64,000 nt of DNA from UBA7672 sp044224605 (GCA_044224605.1 JBGAKC010000001.1:124001-188000), one strand, 5' to 3'; shown: positions 1-9,715, counted from the stretch's first letter. Numbers and translations: made by a program. Notes: generated by a model not told the origin, from the letters alone.

Positions 1-341
1 ATAGCGGGCCGCTCGCGCGCAAAAAGGTCAAGGTTTTAGAGCCGATATTAAGCGCGCTAGCGCCGACGCCAATTTCCAAGGCCGCCAGCGCGTGACCACG
101 GGTTGGCTCCTCAGGATCATCTCGAGGTTTTCGATCGCACTCGCATACTGACTTTGAGCTTTCGATCCTTTGGCCTGAGCCCTAGCGGTCATTGAGATCG
201 CGCCGCGTGGATTCTGCGCGCGCGCTCGGAATCTGTCTTGAGCAGGGCGGCGGCGTAGTTGCTGCAAGCTCGCCGAAAGCCCAGCAAAACCTCACCCAGT
301 TACCCTGACAGTTCTCTCAGTTGAGCTGTCAGCGCGCCGGA
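1..341. other. left-edge stretch without a convincing gene
   Basis: This stretch lies downstream (minus-strand sense) of a truncated sensor gene. Short open frames exist on the minus strand: one of 79 codons ends near 28, and a second, protein-like frame without a start codon runs towards position 1. Neither resembles a family I know. No GGDEF, EAL or kinase remnant is visible that would continue the sensor. A 7-bp inverted repeat sits at 305-332. I read the region as rearranged or cut DNA rather than a gene. Confidence 0.4.
305..332. repeat. inverted repeat CTGACAG/CTGTCAG just after the truncated sensor
   Basis: Arms at 305-311 and 326-332 are perfectly complementary around a 14-nt loop that holds a further CTC/GAG pairing. 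It lies 10 bp beyond the stop codon of the truncated sensor, at the point where homology to a GGDEF domain would be expected to continue. It has no T-run, so it may be a mobile-element end or a weak terminator. Confidence 0.4.
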
Positions 342-1727
342 TCACTCGCGGACGGTCAGCGGATCGCGATGGACCAAGGTATGAACCATCACGATCCGGA
401 CCGGTTTATCGTCTCGACCGCGGCGCACGCGCGCTCGTTCTTGTACTTTGATGTAGGCTCCCGACGAGCCGCGTACCCGTAGCATCTGGCTCAGTGTGTC
501 ACGCTCGCCATCCTGCAAGCTCTGGTAGCCTTGGCGCGCGGCAGCCTCGTCATCAGGATGGATTCTGCTCAACCAGTTCGAGATGTCTTCATCAGCGACG
601 GCTGCGCCTTCGGCGAACAGCGTGCGCCAGCCCTCGGAGCTCGAAAGGCCTGAGTCGCTAATTCGCCATTCGAGGACGCCAGCATCGAGAAGATCGGCCG
701 CGATCTCCGCTCGCGCTACGGCATCGGCGGATGTGTTAGCCCGTCGATCGCGTCGTCGCCATTCATTCTGCACGATGGAAACCGCTAGGATCAGCGCCAG
801 CAACATGGGGGCGAATGCAGCGACCAAGACTTGCCAGTTCTCCTGAGTCAAGCGCCATACATCGACTTTTGCGCCGATGACATGAACCGCCAGCTGTCCG
901 CTTGCGAGCGGCGCAGATGCCATTTCCGAATTGCTCTCGTCCGACTCGCGGGCGAGTTCGGAAACAGCCATGTCCTCGATCGACTGATGTTCCGCGGGCA
1001 TTGCTGGAACAACCACGCGCGTTCGCGAGACGTCTGCGCCCGACGCCAAGATCAGGCGGCCATCCCTGTCGGACAGAAAGGCAAGAGGCGCCTTGGCGGC
1101 TGTGTTGCGCGCAAGCACGAGACTGTCGGTGAACACGCTGGCATCAAGCGCCAAAACCAGCGTGCGCGGAGAAGGCGCGTCCATCGGTATGGCGAGAAGG
1201 AGTGCGTTGCGCTCAGGCGCAGGCATGAGACGGGCGCGCTGGTCGATGCGGCGTGCGTCTTCAAACCGGAAGGGCGCGATGACCGGGCCGAAGCCCGTTG
1301 CATCGACCGCGCCGACATCGAGCTCAACCGACCCGGAAGCGTCAAGAATGGTCGCGCCGAGGATCGGTGAGTCAGCCGCAGCTTCCACGATGGCCCGGCG
1401 CGCCGCCAGCCGTTCCACGTCTGTCGCGTTTGGGGCAAGTGCTGCGTCAAGCGCGGCGCGATGCTTGAGGACGCCGGTTTCAGCCCTCGCCAGAATTGCC
1501 TCGATCTGCGTGGCGCCATACTGTGCGGCGACCGCGAGCCGGCTCCGGTCAACCTCGTGCGTCTTCTGTGACATCACGGCGAACAGCGCCACCAAACCGA
1601 TCGCCAGGCCGATGCCGCCCGCGCGCCGGAGGGCGCCGATCAGCTTCGGATCGGCAAGATCGCTGACCCGCCGCACAAAAGCTGTTGGCGGCGGCTGCGA
1701 GAGTTGCGAGGCGGTGGATGGCTGCAT
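342..1727 (-). CDS. membrane PAS sensor protein, truncated at the start of a GGDEF-like domain
   Basis: The product is about 461 residues. I take the ATG at 1727 (not the one at 1760), because it follows the bcsC stop by 4 bp and has GGTGA upstream. A first membrane segment (IGLAIGLVALFAVMS) is followed by an extracytoplasmic sensor region of about 240 residues and a second membrane segment (VLVAAFAPMLLALILAVSIV). A cytoplasmic PAS-like fold follows (WRTLFAEG, IHPDDEAAARQGYQ). The frame ends in RDPLT-VRE-stop. RDPLTGLxNR is the hallmark entry into GGDEF diguanylate cyclase domains, so the protein seems to have lost its catalytic domain right after DPLT. The position behind bcsABC suggests it once made c-di-GMP to activate BcsA. 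The truncation is inferred from the motif. Confidence 0.7.
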   Translation of the reverse strand: MQPSTASQLSQPPPTAFVRRVSDLADPKLIGALRRAGGIGLAIGLVALFAVMSQKTHEVDRSRLAVAAQYGATQIEAILARAETGVLKHRAALDAALAPNATDVERLAARRAIVEAAADSPILGATILDASGSVELDVGAVDATGFGPVIAPFRFEDARRIDQRARLMPAPERNALLLAIPMDAPSPRTLVLALDASVFTDSLVLARNTAAKAPLAFLSDRDGRLILASGADVSRTRVVVPAMPAEHQSIEDMAVSELARESDESNSEMASAPLASGQLAVHVIGAKVDVWRLTQENWQVLVAAFAPMLLALILAVSIVQNEWRRRDRRANTSADAVARAEIAADLLDAGVLEWRISDSGLSSSEGWRTLFAEGAAVADEDISNWLSRIHPDDEAAARQGYQSLQDGERDTLSQMLRVRGSSGAYIKVQERARVRRGRDDKPVRIVMVHTLVHRDPLTVRE

Positions 1728-1731
1728 GGCG

Positions 1732-4260
1732 TCACCAGATCCCGCGGCCATGGCCGGCAAAGTCGCCGCTTACAACGGATCGCCGGCCTTCCGGCGTGAA
1801 CCGCAAGGAAAGCCCGAGCTGCACGTCGCTGTAGGCGGTCGAGGCATTGGCGGCGGCCCATCCGCCGACCGTCCAGTTCGCGCTGACGCGATAGGCGGCC
1901 TCAGCGCGGACCGCGCCAGCGACACTGGAGGACGCGCTTGATGCAAACTGCGCGCCCAAAGGATTCTGCAAGGGCAGGACAGGGGCGCTAGATTGCCGCG
2001 TCATCTCATAGGCAAGCGATCCATCCAGGCGCAGCATCCAGTCTTGCATCTCGGCGGTTTGGAGGTTCAGCGACCAGCCGGCGCGATGGAACTCCTGAGG
2101 GCTGAAGTACCCGCCATGGCCCCGCGTCTCGAAGTTGGTGTTCCTTGCATAGCTGTCGAACTGGTAGAACGGGCCGGTGGCGATGTAGTCAAAACCCGGC
2201 GCATCCAGCGTCTGTGCTCCACCGATGTCGATACGCACGCGATCATTGTTGGCGACGTTCAATCCTGTCAGCCGCGATGCAAGCACGCCGCCCGTAACGC
2301 GCACCCCGGGGGCAAGCGCGATGCTGGATCGCGCTTCAAGACCTGTCTCGATCACGGCGCCCCAGCCTGCGCCTCCCGCCGGATCACGCCGCCCTGCCAG
2401 GGAGGTCGCCGAGTCGTCCTTGGGCGTGGCGAAGGCGCGCGCTGCCACGGACCACCACGTTGCACGTCTTTCAATGGATGCTTCGGCGACGAGCGGCGCT
2501 CCGCCGATTGCGCGGCCTGGCGCCTCGGCGATCTGGACAGACAGTCGCATGGCGCCTTCCGTGCCTGCGGCGAAATAGGGAAGGGCGTGCTCAGTCCTGC
2601 CGCCAAGGGTGGAGTCGAGCGCCAGGCCGGTAACGCCGGCTTCCAGCAAGAACCCGCCGTAGGCGAAGCCGGTCGAAACACGCACCGCCTGCGCCTCGAA
2701 CCGCCCATCGCCTGCTGAGTTGCGGGGCAGGCGGGCGGTGGTTGTCTGCTCGACCCATGGCGCGCCAACACCAGCCAGCCGTTGATGCCGCGATGGCGCC
2801 AGGCGTTGCGCTGTCGCAAAGTCCTTCCGCGCGATCGCGGCGTCTGCCTGCCCATTGACGAGCGCGGGCGCAAGCGGGCCTTGCCCTGCGCTGGCGAGCG
2901 TCGTCAACTCGTCGAGGCGATCCTCGCGTGCAGCGGCCAGCACAAGGCCCTCGGCGCTCTCCGCATCGGCGGACTGGACGTAGAGATCGCGAAACGCGAG
3001 TTCCGCCGACCGAGCCTCTCCAAGCTCAAGGCGTGTCCAGGCCTCACGCATCCGTGCGGGTCGAGCAACGCCGGCATAAGCCGACGCTTGCTGCGCCCAT
3101 CCCAATGCGTCTCGGAACCGTCTCGCTTCGAAAGCGCCGGTCGCGCGGTCAAGCAGTGTTTCTCCAACAATGCGATCGGCATCACTGGAATACCCGACGC
3201 CGAGGTCGCGCAGGCGCGCAGCGAACGCCTCGGCCGCGTTCCAGTCCTTGTGTGCGCGGGCCTGCGCGGCGGCGAGTACAAGGGCGTCCGCAGCGACGGA
3301 GATCTGGCGAGTTTGAATATCATCCGGGCGAGTGACGTTGGAATCGAGCGCGAGAAGCGCCAGCCCCGGTGCGGGATCGTTCAGGCGCAAGCCGGCCAGC
3401 GCCTCGCCAAGCCTTGCCTCCTGGTCTGGACCGAGCTTGGCTGCCTCGTGAAAGAGCGCGCGCGCCAGCGCTGCGTCCGATTCCAGGATCGCCCAGCCGG
3501 CGGTGAGGGCAAGATCATGACGGCCGGAGTCGAACGCGAGAATCGCCGCGTCTGACCAGGCCTTGCCTGCGATCGCCTGCTTTAACTGGGCCTCATGCCG
3601 CGCGTCGCGAAGCGTTGCCAGCTCTGCTGGAGCCGGCGGCGAATGGTTTGGGGCCGTCGCCGTAGCCAGCAGCCGATCCAGGCCGTCAAGATTCAGCTGG
3701 CGCGCCGCACGCTCGACGTTCGTGGAGCGCTGTGCTGGCGTGCTGCACGTCGCAAACAGGTAGGTGTGAAAGGCAAGAAGCGGCTTCTGCTGTTCGAGGG
3801 CGGTGAGCGCTTCGCTACGCAGCCAGATGGCGTAGTCATCTTCGCATGCGGGCGCTTCCGGCGCGAGCGCGAGCACCTGTGTCCAGGTCCGGGTGGCGAA
3901 GGCATCACGCAGGCCGCTGTCACGCTGGCCCCGGGTGATCGCCGCCAAAAGCTTGTCATCCGGTCGCCAGGCGGGATAGCGCGTGCGCAGGCTGAGCACC
4001 TGGGTTTCCGCCATGTGCCAGTCGCCAGTCGCCAGCGTGTTCCATATCGCGCGAAGCGATTCCCTCGCGGGCGAGGCCGGTGCAAGCCTTTGCGGTTGAT
4101 CCGGCGACCGGGCTGCGTCAGGCGTTTCGTCCGGAATCCCGAGGCGCGTGACGTTCACCTCCATTACGGCCTGCGCGCCAGCTAGCGGCGCGATTGCGAG
4201 AGCAACAGCGACCACGACAAGCTGGCGCAAACCGCGCAGGAAAGGCAAATGGATCGTCAC
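1732..4260 (-). CDS. bcsC: cellulose synthase operon protein C (periplasmic TPR plus outer-membrane barrel)
   Basis: The product is about 842 residues. It starts at a GTG at 4260 that overlaps the bcsB stop codon by 4 bp (GTGA); the longer frame upstream is only bcsB sequence read out of frame. A signal peptide (LVVVAVALAIAPLAGAQA) leads into some 500 residues rich in Ala/Leu helices of TPR type, the periplasmic scaffold. The last 250 residues match the BCSC_C barrel, with the GHGGYFSPQ signature and a C-terminal beta pattern. The protein exports the glucan chain through the outer membrane. It is shorter than the roughly 1150 residues of the E. coli protein, mainly through fewer TPRs. Assignment rests on motif and operon position. 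Confidence 0.85.
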   Translation of the reverse strand: MTIHLPFLRGLRQLVVVAVALAIAPLAGAQAVMEVNVTRLGIPDETPDAARSPDQPQRLAPASPARESLRAIWNTLATGDWHMAETQVLSLRTRYPAWRPDDKLLAAITRGQRDSGLRDAFATRTWTQVLALAPEAPACEDDYAIWLRSEALTALEQQKPLLAFHTYLFATCSTPAQRSTNVERAARQLNLDGLDRLLATATAPNHSPPAPAELATLRDARHEAQLKQAIAGKAWSDAAILAFDSGRHDLALTAGWAILESDAALARALFHEAAKLGPDQEARLGEALAGLRLNDPAPGLALLALDSNVTRPDDIQTRQISVAADALVLAAAQARAHKDWNAAEAFAARLRDLGVGYSSDADRIVGETLLDRATGAFEARRFRDALGWAQQASAYAGVARPARMREAWTRLELGEARSAELAFRDLYVQSADAESAEGLVLAAAREDRLDELTTLASAGQGPLAPALVNGQADAAIARKDFATAQRLAPSRHQRLAGVGAPWVEQTTTARLPRNSAGDGRFEAQAVRVSTGFAYGGFLLEAGVTGLALDSTLGGRTEHALPYFAAGTEGAMRLSVQIAEAPGRAIGGAPLVAEASIERRATWWSVAARAFATPKDDSATSLAGRRDPAGGAGWGAVIETGLEARSSIALAPGVRVTGGVLASRLTGLNVANNDRVRIDIGGAQTLDAPGFDYIATGPFYQFDSYARNTNFETRGHGGYFSPQEFHRAGWSLNLQTAEMQDWMLRLDGSLAYEMTRQSSAPVLPLQNPLGAQFASSASSSVAGAVRAEAAYRVSANWTVGGWAAANASTAYSDVQLGLSLRFTPEGRRSVVSGDFAGHGRGIW

Positions 4261-6467
4261 TGTGCCCGGTTCCGTCGCCGCATGTAGTGAGCGATGCCGG
4301 CCAGAACCACGGCGACGGCGAAAATCAGGCCTCCAAGCGTCAGCACCCAGCGCCAGGGCGATTGCCCATTCTGCAGTGCGACGCGGTCGGCGCTCGAAGC
4401 GTCGCCCGAGAAGAAGGACTTGCCGACAGGCTGGACCGAAACGGTTGACGGGTCTTCGCGCCAAACCGCGGCGCTGCCCCTTAGCTGACTCCAGTGCGTA
4501 GGCTCGACAAGATGACGCACGGATGACAACAGCGCCTCGCTTGTTTGGGCTGTTACAACTGTCACCAGCTGGCCGCGATGGGACGCGTTTTCCGCCGACG
4601 CGATCAGGCCGCTGCTACCGAGGTCGGACAGTTGACGCAGGCGCACAAGATGGGCGCCGGACATGTCGTCCGGGAATTTCGGATCGTTCAGCGCAAGCCG
4701 GATTGGGCCGTCGATGAGGTTTCTTACGGCGGGCCGGGCGCCCACGATCAGCGTATGGATTTTGGCCGGCTCGGCCCCAAAGTCGAAGTCTATGCCGGAA
4801 AACAACGCCCCATGAGTCTGACCGAGCTTTGCCGCGAGGGTCCACACGGCTGCCAGCGTCTCGCTGCGATGATCGGCCGCCCGGATTGCGAACGGCGCCG
4901 TCGAGGCTGCGGAGAACGGAAAGCCGGTCTCGCTCAAGAGTGCGAGGTTTGGCAGCTCAGCATAGCTGGGTGAATTCGGAACCTGGATCATCGATGATCC
5001 GTCCAACACAAAGGCAAGATTCCTGTTGTTGCGCGTCGCGCAGGCGCCGGCCTGAACGCGGGCGAGTTCGGCGCTGAGGCGAACGGTGTTTCGCCCGGGA
5101 CGGAAGTTGCGCGCCGGCAGTCGAAGTTCGTATCCGGAAGCGGCTTCACCGTCCGTCCGGGCCAGCGCCACGGCGCGGCGGAATATACCATTCACGAAGA
5201 GATTGAGGACGGAGCCCGGCTCAAGGCCTGCCCCATAGGCGAAGTCCAGCGATAGAATGATCTCATCCTTTTCGCGTGCGAAGAAGTCGGCCGGCAGTTC
5301 GAACGACAGGTCGAAAGCGGCCGATTCCTCACCGACTGTGCTTTTGGACGCCAAGCCCAACTGCTCGAAAGTGTAGGTCGCGCCGGTGCGAAGCGGGCCG
5401 TGTGCGCTGAGCGCAAAGCCTCTGGGAGCATCTTGTTCGCTGATTTGCATGCTTGTGGCGTCGGCCAGGGGAAAGCCGGTGACGCCAAGAGCCAGGACAG
5501 CCCGCGTGACAGCTTCGTCCGTGTGACCGGACGCCACGATCACGAAGTGCGTTGGATCAAGCGGGGAGGGCCCGACGGCGAGATAGCCCTCTTCCTTGTC
5601 CACTGTACGGGGATCAATCGCCAGCAGGGCTCCCACTTCCGCGAACGTGCCAACGATGATGACGTCGGTATCGCGGTTGGCAAGCGCAAGGCGTGGGGCC
5701 GGCGATCCCGTAACGCTACTGGAAACCGCCCGGGCCGAGGCATGAGAGATTTCGGGTAGCTTGAACGAAAGGCGATTTGTGACGGCTTGGGCCGACAAGG
5801 CGCCCCAGGTGAGTTGCGCGCGACGCGGCTCTCCGGCTGCCGTAACGATCGTGAGATGTTCGACGCCGCCGACGCCTGGCGACAGGAAACGGTCGAGATC
5901 GGCGAGAGTCCAAGCGAACTTGCGCCGCTGGTAGCTCACCTCAAGGCTGGAGCGTTCAGTATCGATCTCCGTCCACAGTTCATCCGCCGTCGGGTCCTGA
6001 CAGTCAAACGTGTAGCGCTGGACAGCCTCGAAACCGAGCGTGTTGAAACCGGGCTTGAAGCCGCCAACGATCGACACTGAATCCATCGCCCCCGTCAGCC
6101 CTGTCGCCGCGTCCAGTTGGGCGGCGAACTGGCTGTTCAGCGAAAGTCTCAGATGGGCGCTGGTGGAGGCTTGGGCGCGGCTGGTTGCATGACGCAGGAC
6201 GAGTCGGACGGACTTGATATCGGCCTGGGGCGCGAGCGCGAATGAGAGATCCTCGCGTGCCGAAGCACCGTTAAGACGCATGCTACCCTGTTGCGCACGC
6301 AGCGTCGTGAGCGGCGCTGCAAACTGACTGGTCCCGTTCGCGAGATCGCGGCTGGTGGCCGCCTTCGGCGGAGCGCTGCGTGCGAAGACGTCCTGGGCGC
6401 CGGCAGGAGCGACAAGCCATCCGGTGGCGACAAACGTCATCAGCAGGGAAGGGGACAGGCGTTTCAT
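4257..6467 (-). CDS. bcsB: cellulose synthase regulatory/periplasmic subunit B
   Basis: The product is 736 residues, starting at the ATG at 6467 inside the ATGA overlap with bcsA. A signal peptide (LLMTFVATGWLVAPAGAQ) is followed by a large periplasmic region with repeated carbohydrate-binding-like and flavodoxin-like modules, then a single C-terminal membrane helix (WVLTLGGLIFAVAVVLAGIAHYM) and a short basic tail (RRRNRAQ). BcsB forms the inner-membrane synthase complex with BcsA and guides the nascent glucan through the periplasm. Length and topology are normal for the family. Translational coupling at both ends (ATGA and GTGA) indicates fixed stoichiometry with BcsA and BcsC. Confidence 0.88.
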   Translation of the reverse strand: MKRLSPSLLMTFVATGWLVAPAGAQDVFARSAPPKAATSRDLANGTSQFAAPLTTLRAQQGSMRLNGASAREDLSFALAPQADIKSVRLVLRHATSRAQASTSAHLRLSLNSQFAAQLDAATGLTGAMDSVSIVGGFKPGFNTLGFEAVQRYTFDCQDPTADELWTEIDTERSSLEVSYQRRKFAWTLADLDRFLSPGVGGVEHLTIVTAAGEPRRAQLTWGALSAQAVTNRLSFKLPEISHASARAVSSSVTGSPAPRLALANRDTDVIIVGTFAEVGALLAIDPRTVDKEEGYLAVGPSPLDPTHFVIVASGHTDEAVTRAVLALGVTGFPLADATSMQISEQDAPRGFALSAHGPLRTGATYTFEQLGLASKSTVGEESAAFDLSFELPADFFAREKDEIILSLDFAYGAGLEPGSVLNLFVNGIFRRAVALARTDGEAASGYELRLPARNFRPGRNTVRLSAELARVQAGACATRNNRNLAFVLDGSSMIQVPNSPSYAELPNLALLSETGFPFSAASTAPFAIRAADHRSETLAAVWTLAAKLGQTHGALFSGIDFDFGAEPAKIHTLIVGARPAVRNLIDGPIRLALNDPKFPDDMSGAHLVRLRQLSDLGSSGLIASAENASHRGQLVTVVTAQTSEALLSSVRHLVEPTHWSQLRGSAAVWREDPSTVSVQPVGKSFFSGDASSADRVALQNGQSPWRWVLTLGGLIFAVAVVLAGIAHYMRRRNRAQ

Positions 6468-8641
6468 GTGCGAAAAACTTTGCTGCGAATGACGGTCAGG
6501 TGATCGAGGGCGCCGGTGACGCCCTGATGCGCGAGGAAGCCGATCTGGCCGATGACGCCCCGCGAGCTCACGCGCTTGTCCTGGAATGCGCGCCAGTTTT
6601 GGCTGCGCGAGTAGACAAGCGCCACGACGGTGCGCCACTGGGCGGCGGTCTTGAGTTCGAACCGGAGGCCGACGGCCGCTTCGCCGCCTTGACGAACGAT
6701 CGACTGGACGTAGAGATCGAGCGGGAAGTGGGACGCCGCGCCCAGCAGACGGGCGTCGATGCGCACCACTGAGCCAGGCGACAATTGTTCGGCAGACAGT
6801 GCGTCCGCGACGACGCCGATCCCGGTAACCGAGATATCCGTCATGCGCACGCTGAGCCGTCCGGAGGCGCCTGACAGTTCGATGGAGGCGGCGCGATCAA
6901 TGCGCGGGAACACGCGGCGTTGGGCGCGTTCATAGAGCGCGCCAAGTGCGCCGATCAGCAGGAACAGGTGGAAAGTGTTCCACAGCAGTGCGACGACGAT
7001 GTAGCCGGCTATCTGAGGTTCAAGTAGCATGCGGACAAGGCCCGCCACTTCCGCAAGACCGACAACCGCGATCAGGATGTAGAACGGCCGCGCCAGCGGC
7101 GAGACGAAGTTGCGTTCGAGCGACTCACCCTTAGGCGTCACGTCGAATGTCGGCGCGCGGGGATTGCGGAACACCCGCAGGATCGCGCCCGAGCAATGCA
7201 CGGCCTGGACGATCTCGTAAAGTTCCGAGGCGAACACCCATCGGCTTCCGCCGTAAAGCATGCTGGTGAGAAGCAGCGCGCCAATGACGTGCGGCACACC
7301 ATACGCCAGGAAGTACTCCACGCCCACCGCGTAGATCTGGATGCCGAAGATCAAGTACACGAGTGGCGTGAGGATGAAGGCCATACGCGCTAGCGAGAAG
7401 AACCAGAAGAAGCACGAATTGAGATAGCCAAGCCGTTGCGCCAGCGTCAGCCCAGTCTTGACCAGTGGGTTCTTGAGCAAAAAGATTTGCGCCATTCCCT
7501 GCGCCCAGCGCATGCGCTGGACGATGAAACCCGAGAACGTCTCCGGCGAAAGTCCAGCCACCATCGGGCGCGCAACATAGGCGCTATGATAGCCGCGCGC
7601 ATGAAGCTCGAGTGCGGTTTCGGCGTCCTCGGTGATTGTTTCGCCCTGAATTCCCCCGATCTCCATGATGTGCTTGCGCCGGAGCACTGCAGCCGAACCA
7701 CAAAAGAACGAGGCGTTGTAGCCATCCAGGCCTTTCTGAATGACCGAATAGAACATCTCGTTTTCGCTAGGCATCCGGTCAAACGTGTCGAGGTTCCGCT
7801 CGACCGGGTCCGGATTGAGGAAGAAGTGCGGCGTTTGCACCAGGAAGAGTTTGGGGTCCGCCAGGAAGTACCCGACCGTGCGAAGCAGGATATCCGCCGT
7901 GGGTACATGGTCAGCGTCCAGAATCAGGATCAGCTCGCCGGATGTCTGCGTCAGCGCGGCGTTGATGTTTCCCGCCTTGGCGTGATCATTGCGTTCGCGT
8001 GTGAGATAGGTGGCGCCCGTCCGCTCGCAGAGCTGCTGTAGCCGTTGATGCCGTTCTTCCGCCTCGGCTGCTTTCCTGGGGTCCATCTGAGTGCGTTTGG
8101 CCACAGTGCCACCATCGTCCAGAAGGTAGACGCTGCATCGTCCCGCCGGATAGGAGACCGCCATAGCCGCCCGGACCGTCACCTCCAGCAACTGTTCATC
8201 CTCATTGTAGGTGGGGATAAGAATGTCGACCGTCGGCGATTTTGTCGCGCCCACCGGCGCCGGCACGGGCCTGCGATCCGCGACATCCGCCGAAAGGAAC
8301 ATCGACAGCAGCAAGATCACGAAGCCGTAGAGTTCGGCGCCAAACAGGGCGAGCGCAAAGAACAGCGACACCGGATCCGAAAACGGAATCGTCTCGGACG
8401 CACGCCACAGCATGTAGCGCGTGCTGGTGAACAGCGTGAGCAGCAGGATAAAGACGCGGAGTGGCCCGCCCGCCGGCTGAACCCACGTCATCGTGACGAA
8501 AACGCAGGCGGTTGCAACTGCGAGCGTGACTTGTCCGTTGAGGTCGACCGGCGTCGATGCAAGCACGGCGATCGTGAACAGCGCGACTAGCGCGCTGAGC
8601 GTCTTAGTGCGCTCGATGCCGAATGTTGCTGAGGCGGACAT
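6464..8641 (-). CDS. bcsA: cellulose synthase catalytic subunit (UDP-forming), with PilZ domain
   Basis: The product is 725 residues. N-terminal membrane helices lead into a GT2 domain with all processive-synthase motifs: DDG at 175-177, DAD at 242-244, TED at 337-339 and QRMRW at 375-379. The gating-loop motif FDVTPKG lies at 499-505, and further membrane helices follow. A C-terminal PilZ domain carries RRVFPR (575-580, the RxxxR c-di-GMP arginines) and DISVTG (602-607, DxSxxG). It polymerises glucose from UDP-glucose and moves the chain across the inner membrane under c-di-GMP control. First gene of the operon. About 100 bp of AT-richer sequence upstream is the likely promoter region, with no clear consensus boxes. 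Confidence 0.95.
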   Translation of the reverse strand: MSASATFGIERTKTLSALVALFTIAVLASTPVDLNGQVTLAVATACVFVTMTWVQPAGGPLRVFILLLTLFTSTRYMLWRASETIPFSDPVSLFFALALFGAELYGFVILLLSMFLSADVADRRPVPAPVGATKSPTVDILIPTYNEDEQLLEVTVRAAMAVSYPAGRCSVYLLDDGGTVAKRTQMDPRKAAEAEERHQRLQQLCERTGATYLTRERNDHAKAGNINAALTQTSGELILILDADHVPTADILLRTVGYFLADPKLFLVQTPHFFLNPDPVERNLDTFDRMPSENEMFYSVIQKGLDGYNASFFCGSAAVLRRKHIMEIGGIQGETITEDAETALELHARGYHSAYVARPMVAGLSPETFSGFIVQRMRWAQGMAQIFLLKNPLVKTGLTLAQRLGYLNSCFFWFFSLARMAFILTPLVYLIFGIQIYAVGVEYFLAYGVPHVIGALLLTSMLYGGSRWVFASELYEIVQAVHCSGAILRVFRNPRAPTFDVTPKGESLERNFVSPLARPFYILIAVVGLAEVAGLVRMLLEPQIAGYIVVALLWNTFHLFLLIGALGALYERAQRRVFPRIDRAASIELSGASGRLSVRMTDISVTGIGVVADALSAEQLSPGSVVRIDARLLGAASHFPLDLYVQSIVRQGGEAAVGLRFELKTAAQWRTVVALVYSRSQNWRAFQDKRVSSRGVIGQIGFLAHQGVTGALDHLTVIRSKVFRT

Positions 8642-8733
8642 GTCGCGAAAATTTCACCGCGATCACGCGACCGCAGGACCACGCTAGCGACCAAGCGTAA
8701 TCAATCGATGAATTTACAGCGCGTCAGTAAGGA

Positions 8734-8904
8734 TCAATAAAGCACTATGAGCGCGCCACTGGCGGCGGCGCGAAATATGCCGAGACAGGAAACGCAAACG
8801 ACCACGCAGCCGCAGATCTTGGCGAGGTTCGCCAGATCCGTAGCAGCGTTCTTGAGAGCAAGCCTGGACATGCGTATCTGTGATTGGTTGCTGTGACGAA
8901 GCAT
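8734..8904 (-). CDS. possible small membrane protein (56 aa)
   Basis: An ATG frame of 56 codons begins MLRHSNQSQIRMSRLALKN and continues into a hydrophobic stretch (ICGCVVVCVSCLGIF) ending in GALIVLY. It lies 92 bp upstream of bcsA on the same strand, in an otherwise empty interval. No homology is recognised and the ribosome-binding site is poor. It could equally be chance. The remainder of 8905-9049 shows nothing I can support. Confidence 0.25.
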   Translation of the reverse strand: MLRHSNQSQIRMSRLALKNAATDLANLAKICGCVVVCVSCLGIFRAAASGALIVLY

Positions 8905-9049
8905 GACTTTAAGCGAAGAGTGTCAACCGCGGGTGGTCTCGCTGCGTGAAGTTTTATGGAATTTGTGTCGTTCGCGGGGGGGCGGCATGCTGCTGTACCG
9001 GAGATGATCACCTGGGCGAAAGAGCCTCGGGTGGGGCTAGCGTTCAGCG

Positions 9050-9643
9050 CTAGTTCGTGTCCGGCGCAATCTGCTTGGAAAGTTCACGTTCGATGCGCTG
9101 GTCGGGAACAACCCAGAGCAAGGCGACGAAGGCAAAGCACGCCTGCGCCCAGAGAGGATCGGCGAGCGCGGCAGTGGCGAGGCCGACGACGTAGATGAGC
9201 AAGGACACGATTCCCTTAGCATCGCCCCCAACAGCGCGCTTCAGCGCGTGGTCTCGTCCATGCGCATTGATCAAGAGGCTCTGCAAGACGTAATACGCGA
9301 TCGCCGGCGCCAGCAGCGAAGCCCCATAGACAATGGTCGGCCAGCGCGCCCCATGTGTGTCGCCAAGCCACGCCGTCGAGAACGGCATGAGCGAAAGAAA
9401 AAACAAGAGGACGATGTTGGCCCACAGGATCGCGCCATTCACACGCTCCGCCGCATACAAGAGGTGATGGTGATTGAGCCAATAGAGCGCGACGTAGATG
9501 AAACTTAGCGCGTAGCTCAAAAAGGTCGGCGTCGCGGCGGCCAGGTCTGGTAGCTCGTGACCCTGGGGCGCACGCAGTTCAAGCACCATGATCGTGATGA
9601 TGATAGCGATGACCCCATCGCTGAAGGCAGTGTTCCCCGTCAC
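9050..9643 (-). CDS. TMEM175-family (DUF1211) potassium channel-like membrane protein
   Basis: The product is 197 residues beginning at a GTG (9643) as (M)TGNTAFSDGVIAIIITIMVLEL. The FSDGVxAIxxTxxxLEL helix-1 signature defines bacterial TMEM175 channels and is intact. About six hydrophobic segments follow, with the family-typical YALSFIYVALYWLNHHHLL helix. Only the first one or two residues of a usual N-terminus seem short, so the protein is probably functional. An IS3 element ends about 26 bp upstream of the start codon, which will have replaced the original promoter. A TAG lies in frame upstream, so no longer form is possible now. Confidence 0.75.
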   Translation of the reverse strand: MTGNTAFSDGVIAIIITIMVLELRAPQGHELPDLAAATPTFLSYALSFIYVALYWLNHHHLLYAAERVNGAILWANIVLLFFLSLMPFSTAWLGDTHGARWPTIVYGASLLAPAIAYYVLQSLLINAHGRDHALKRAVGGDAKGIVSLLIYVVGLATAALADPLWAQACFAFVALLWVVPDQRIERELSKQIAPDTN

Positions 9644-9715
9644 GGCCTTTGAGACAACAGCGGCGTTTTGCTAAAGGAGTGTTTTGGCTCATCGTAATCC
9701 TTGAAGGGATACGCG

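Noticed and set aside
1093..1941. Plus-strand ORF of 282 codons opposite the sensor and bcsC
   Set aside because: Arg/Ser/Ala-rich composition and no family resemblance; it is the antisense shadow of GC-rich coding sequence.
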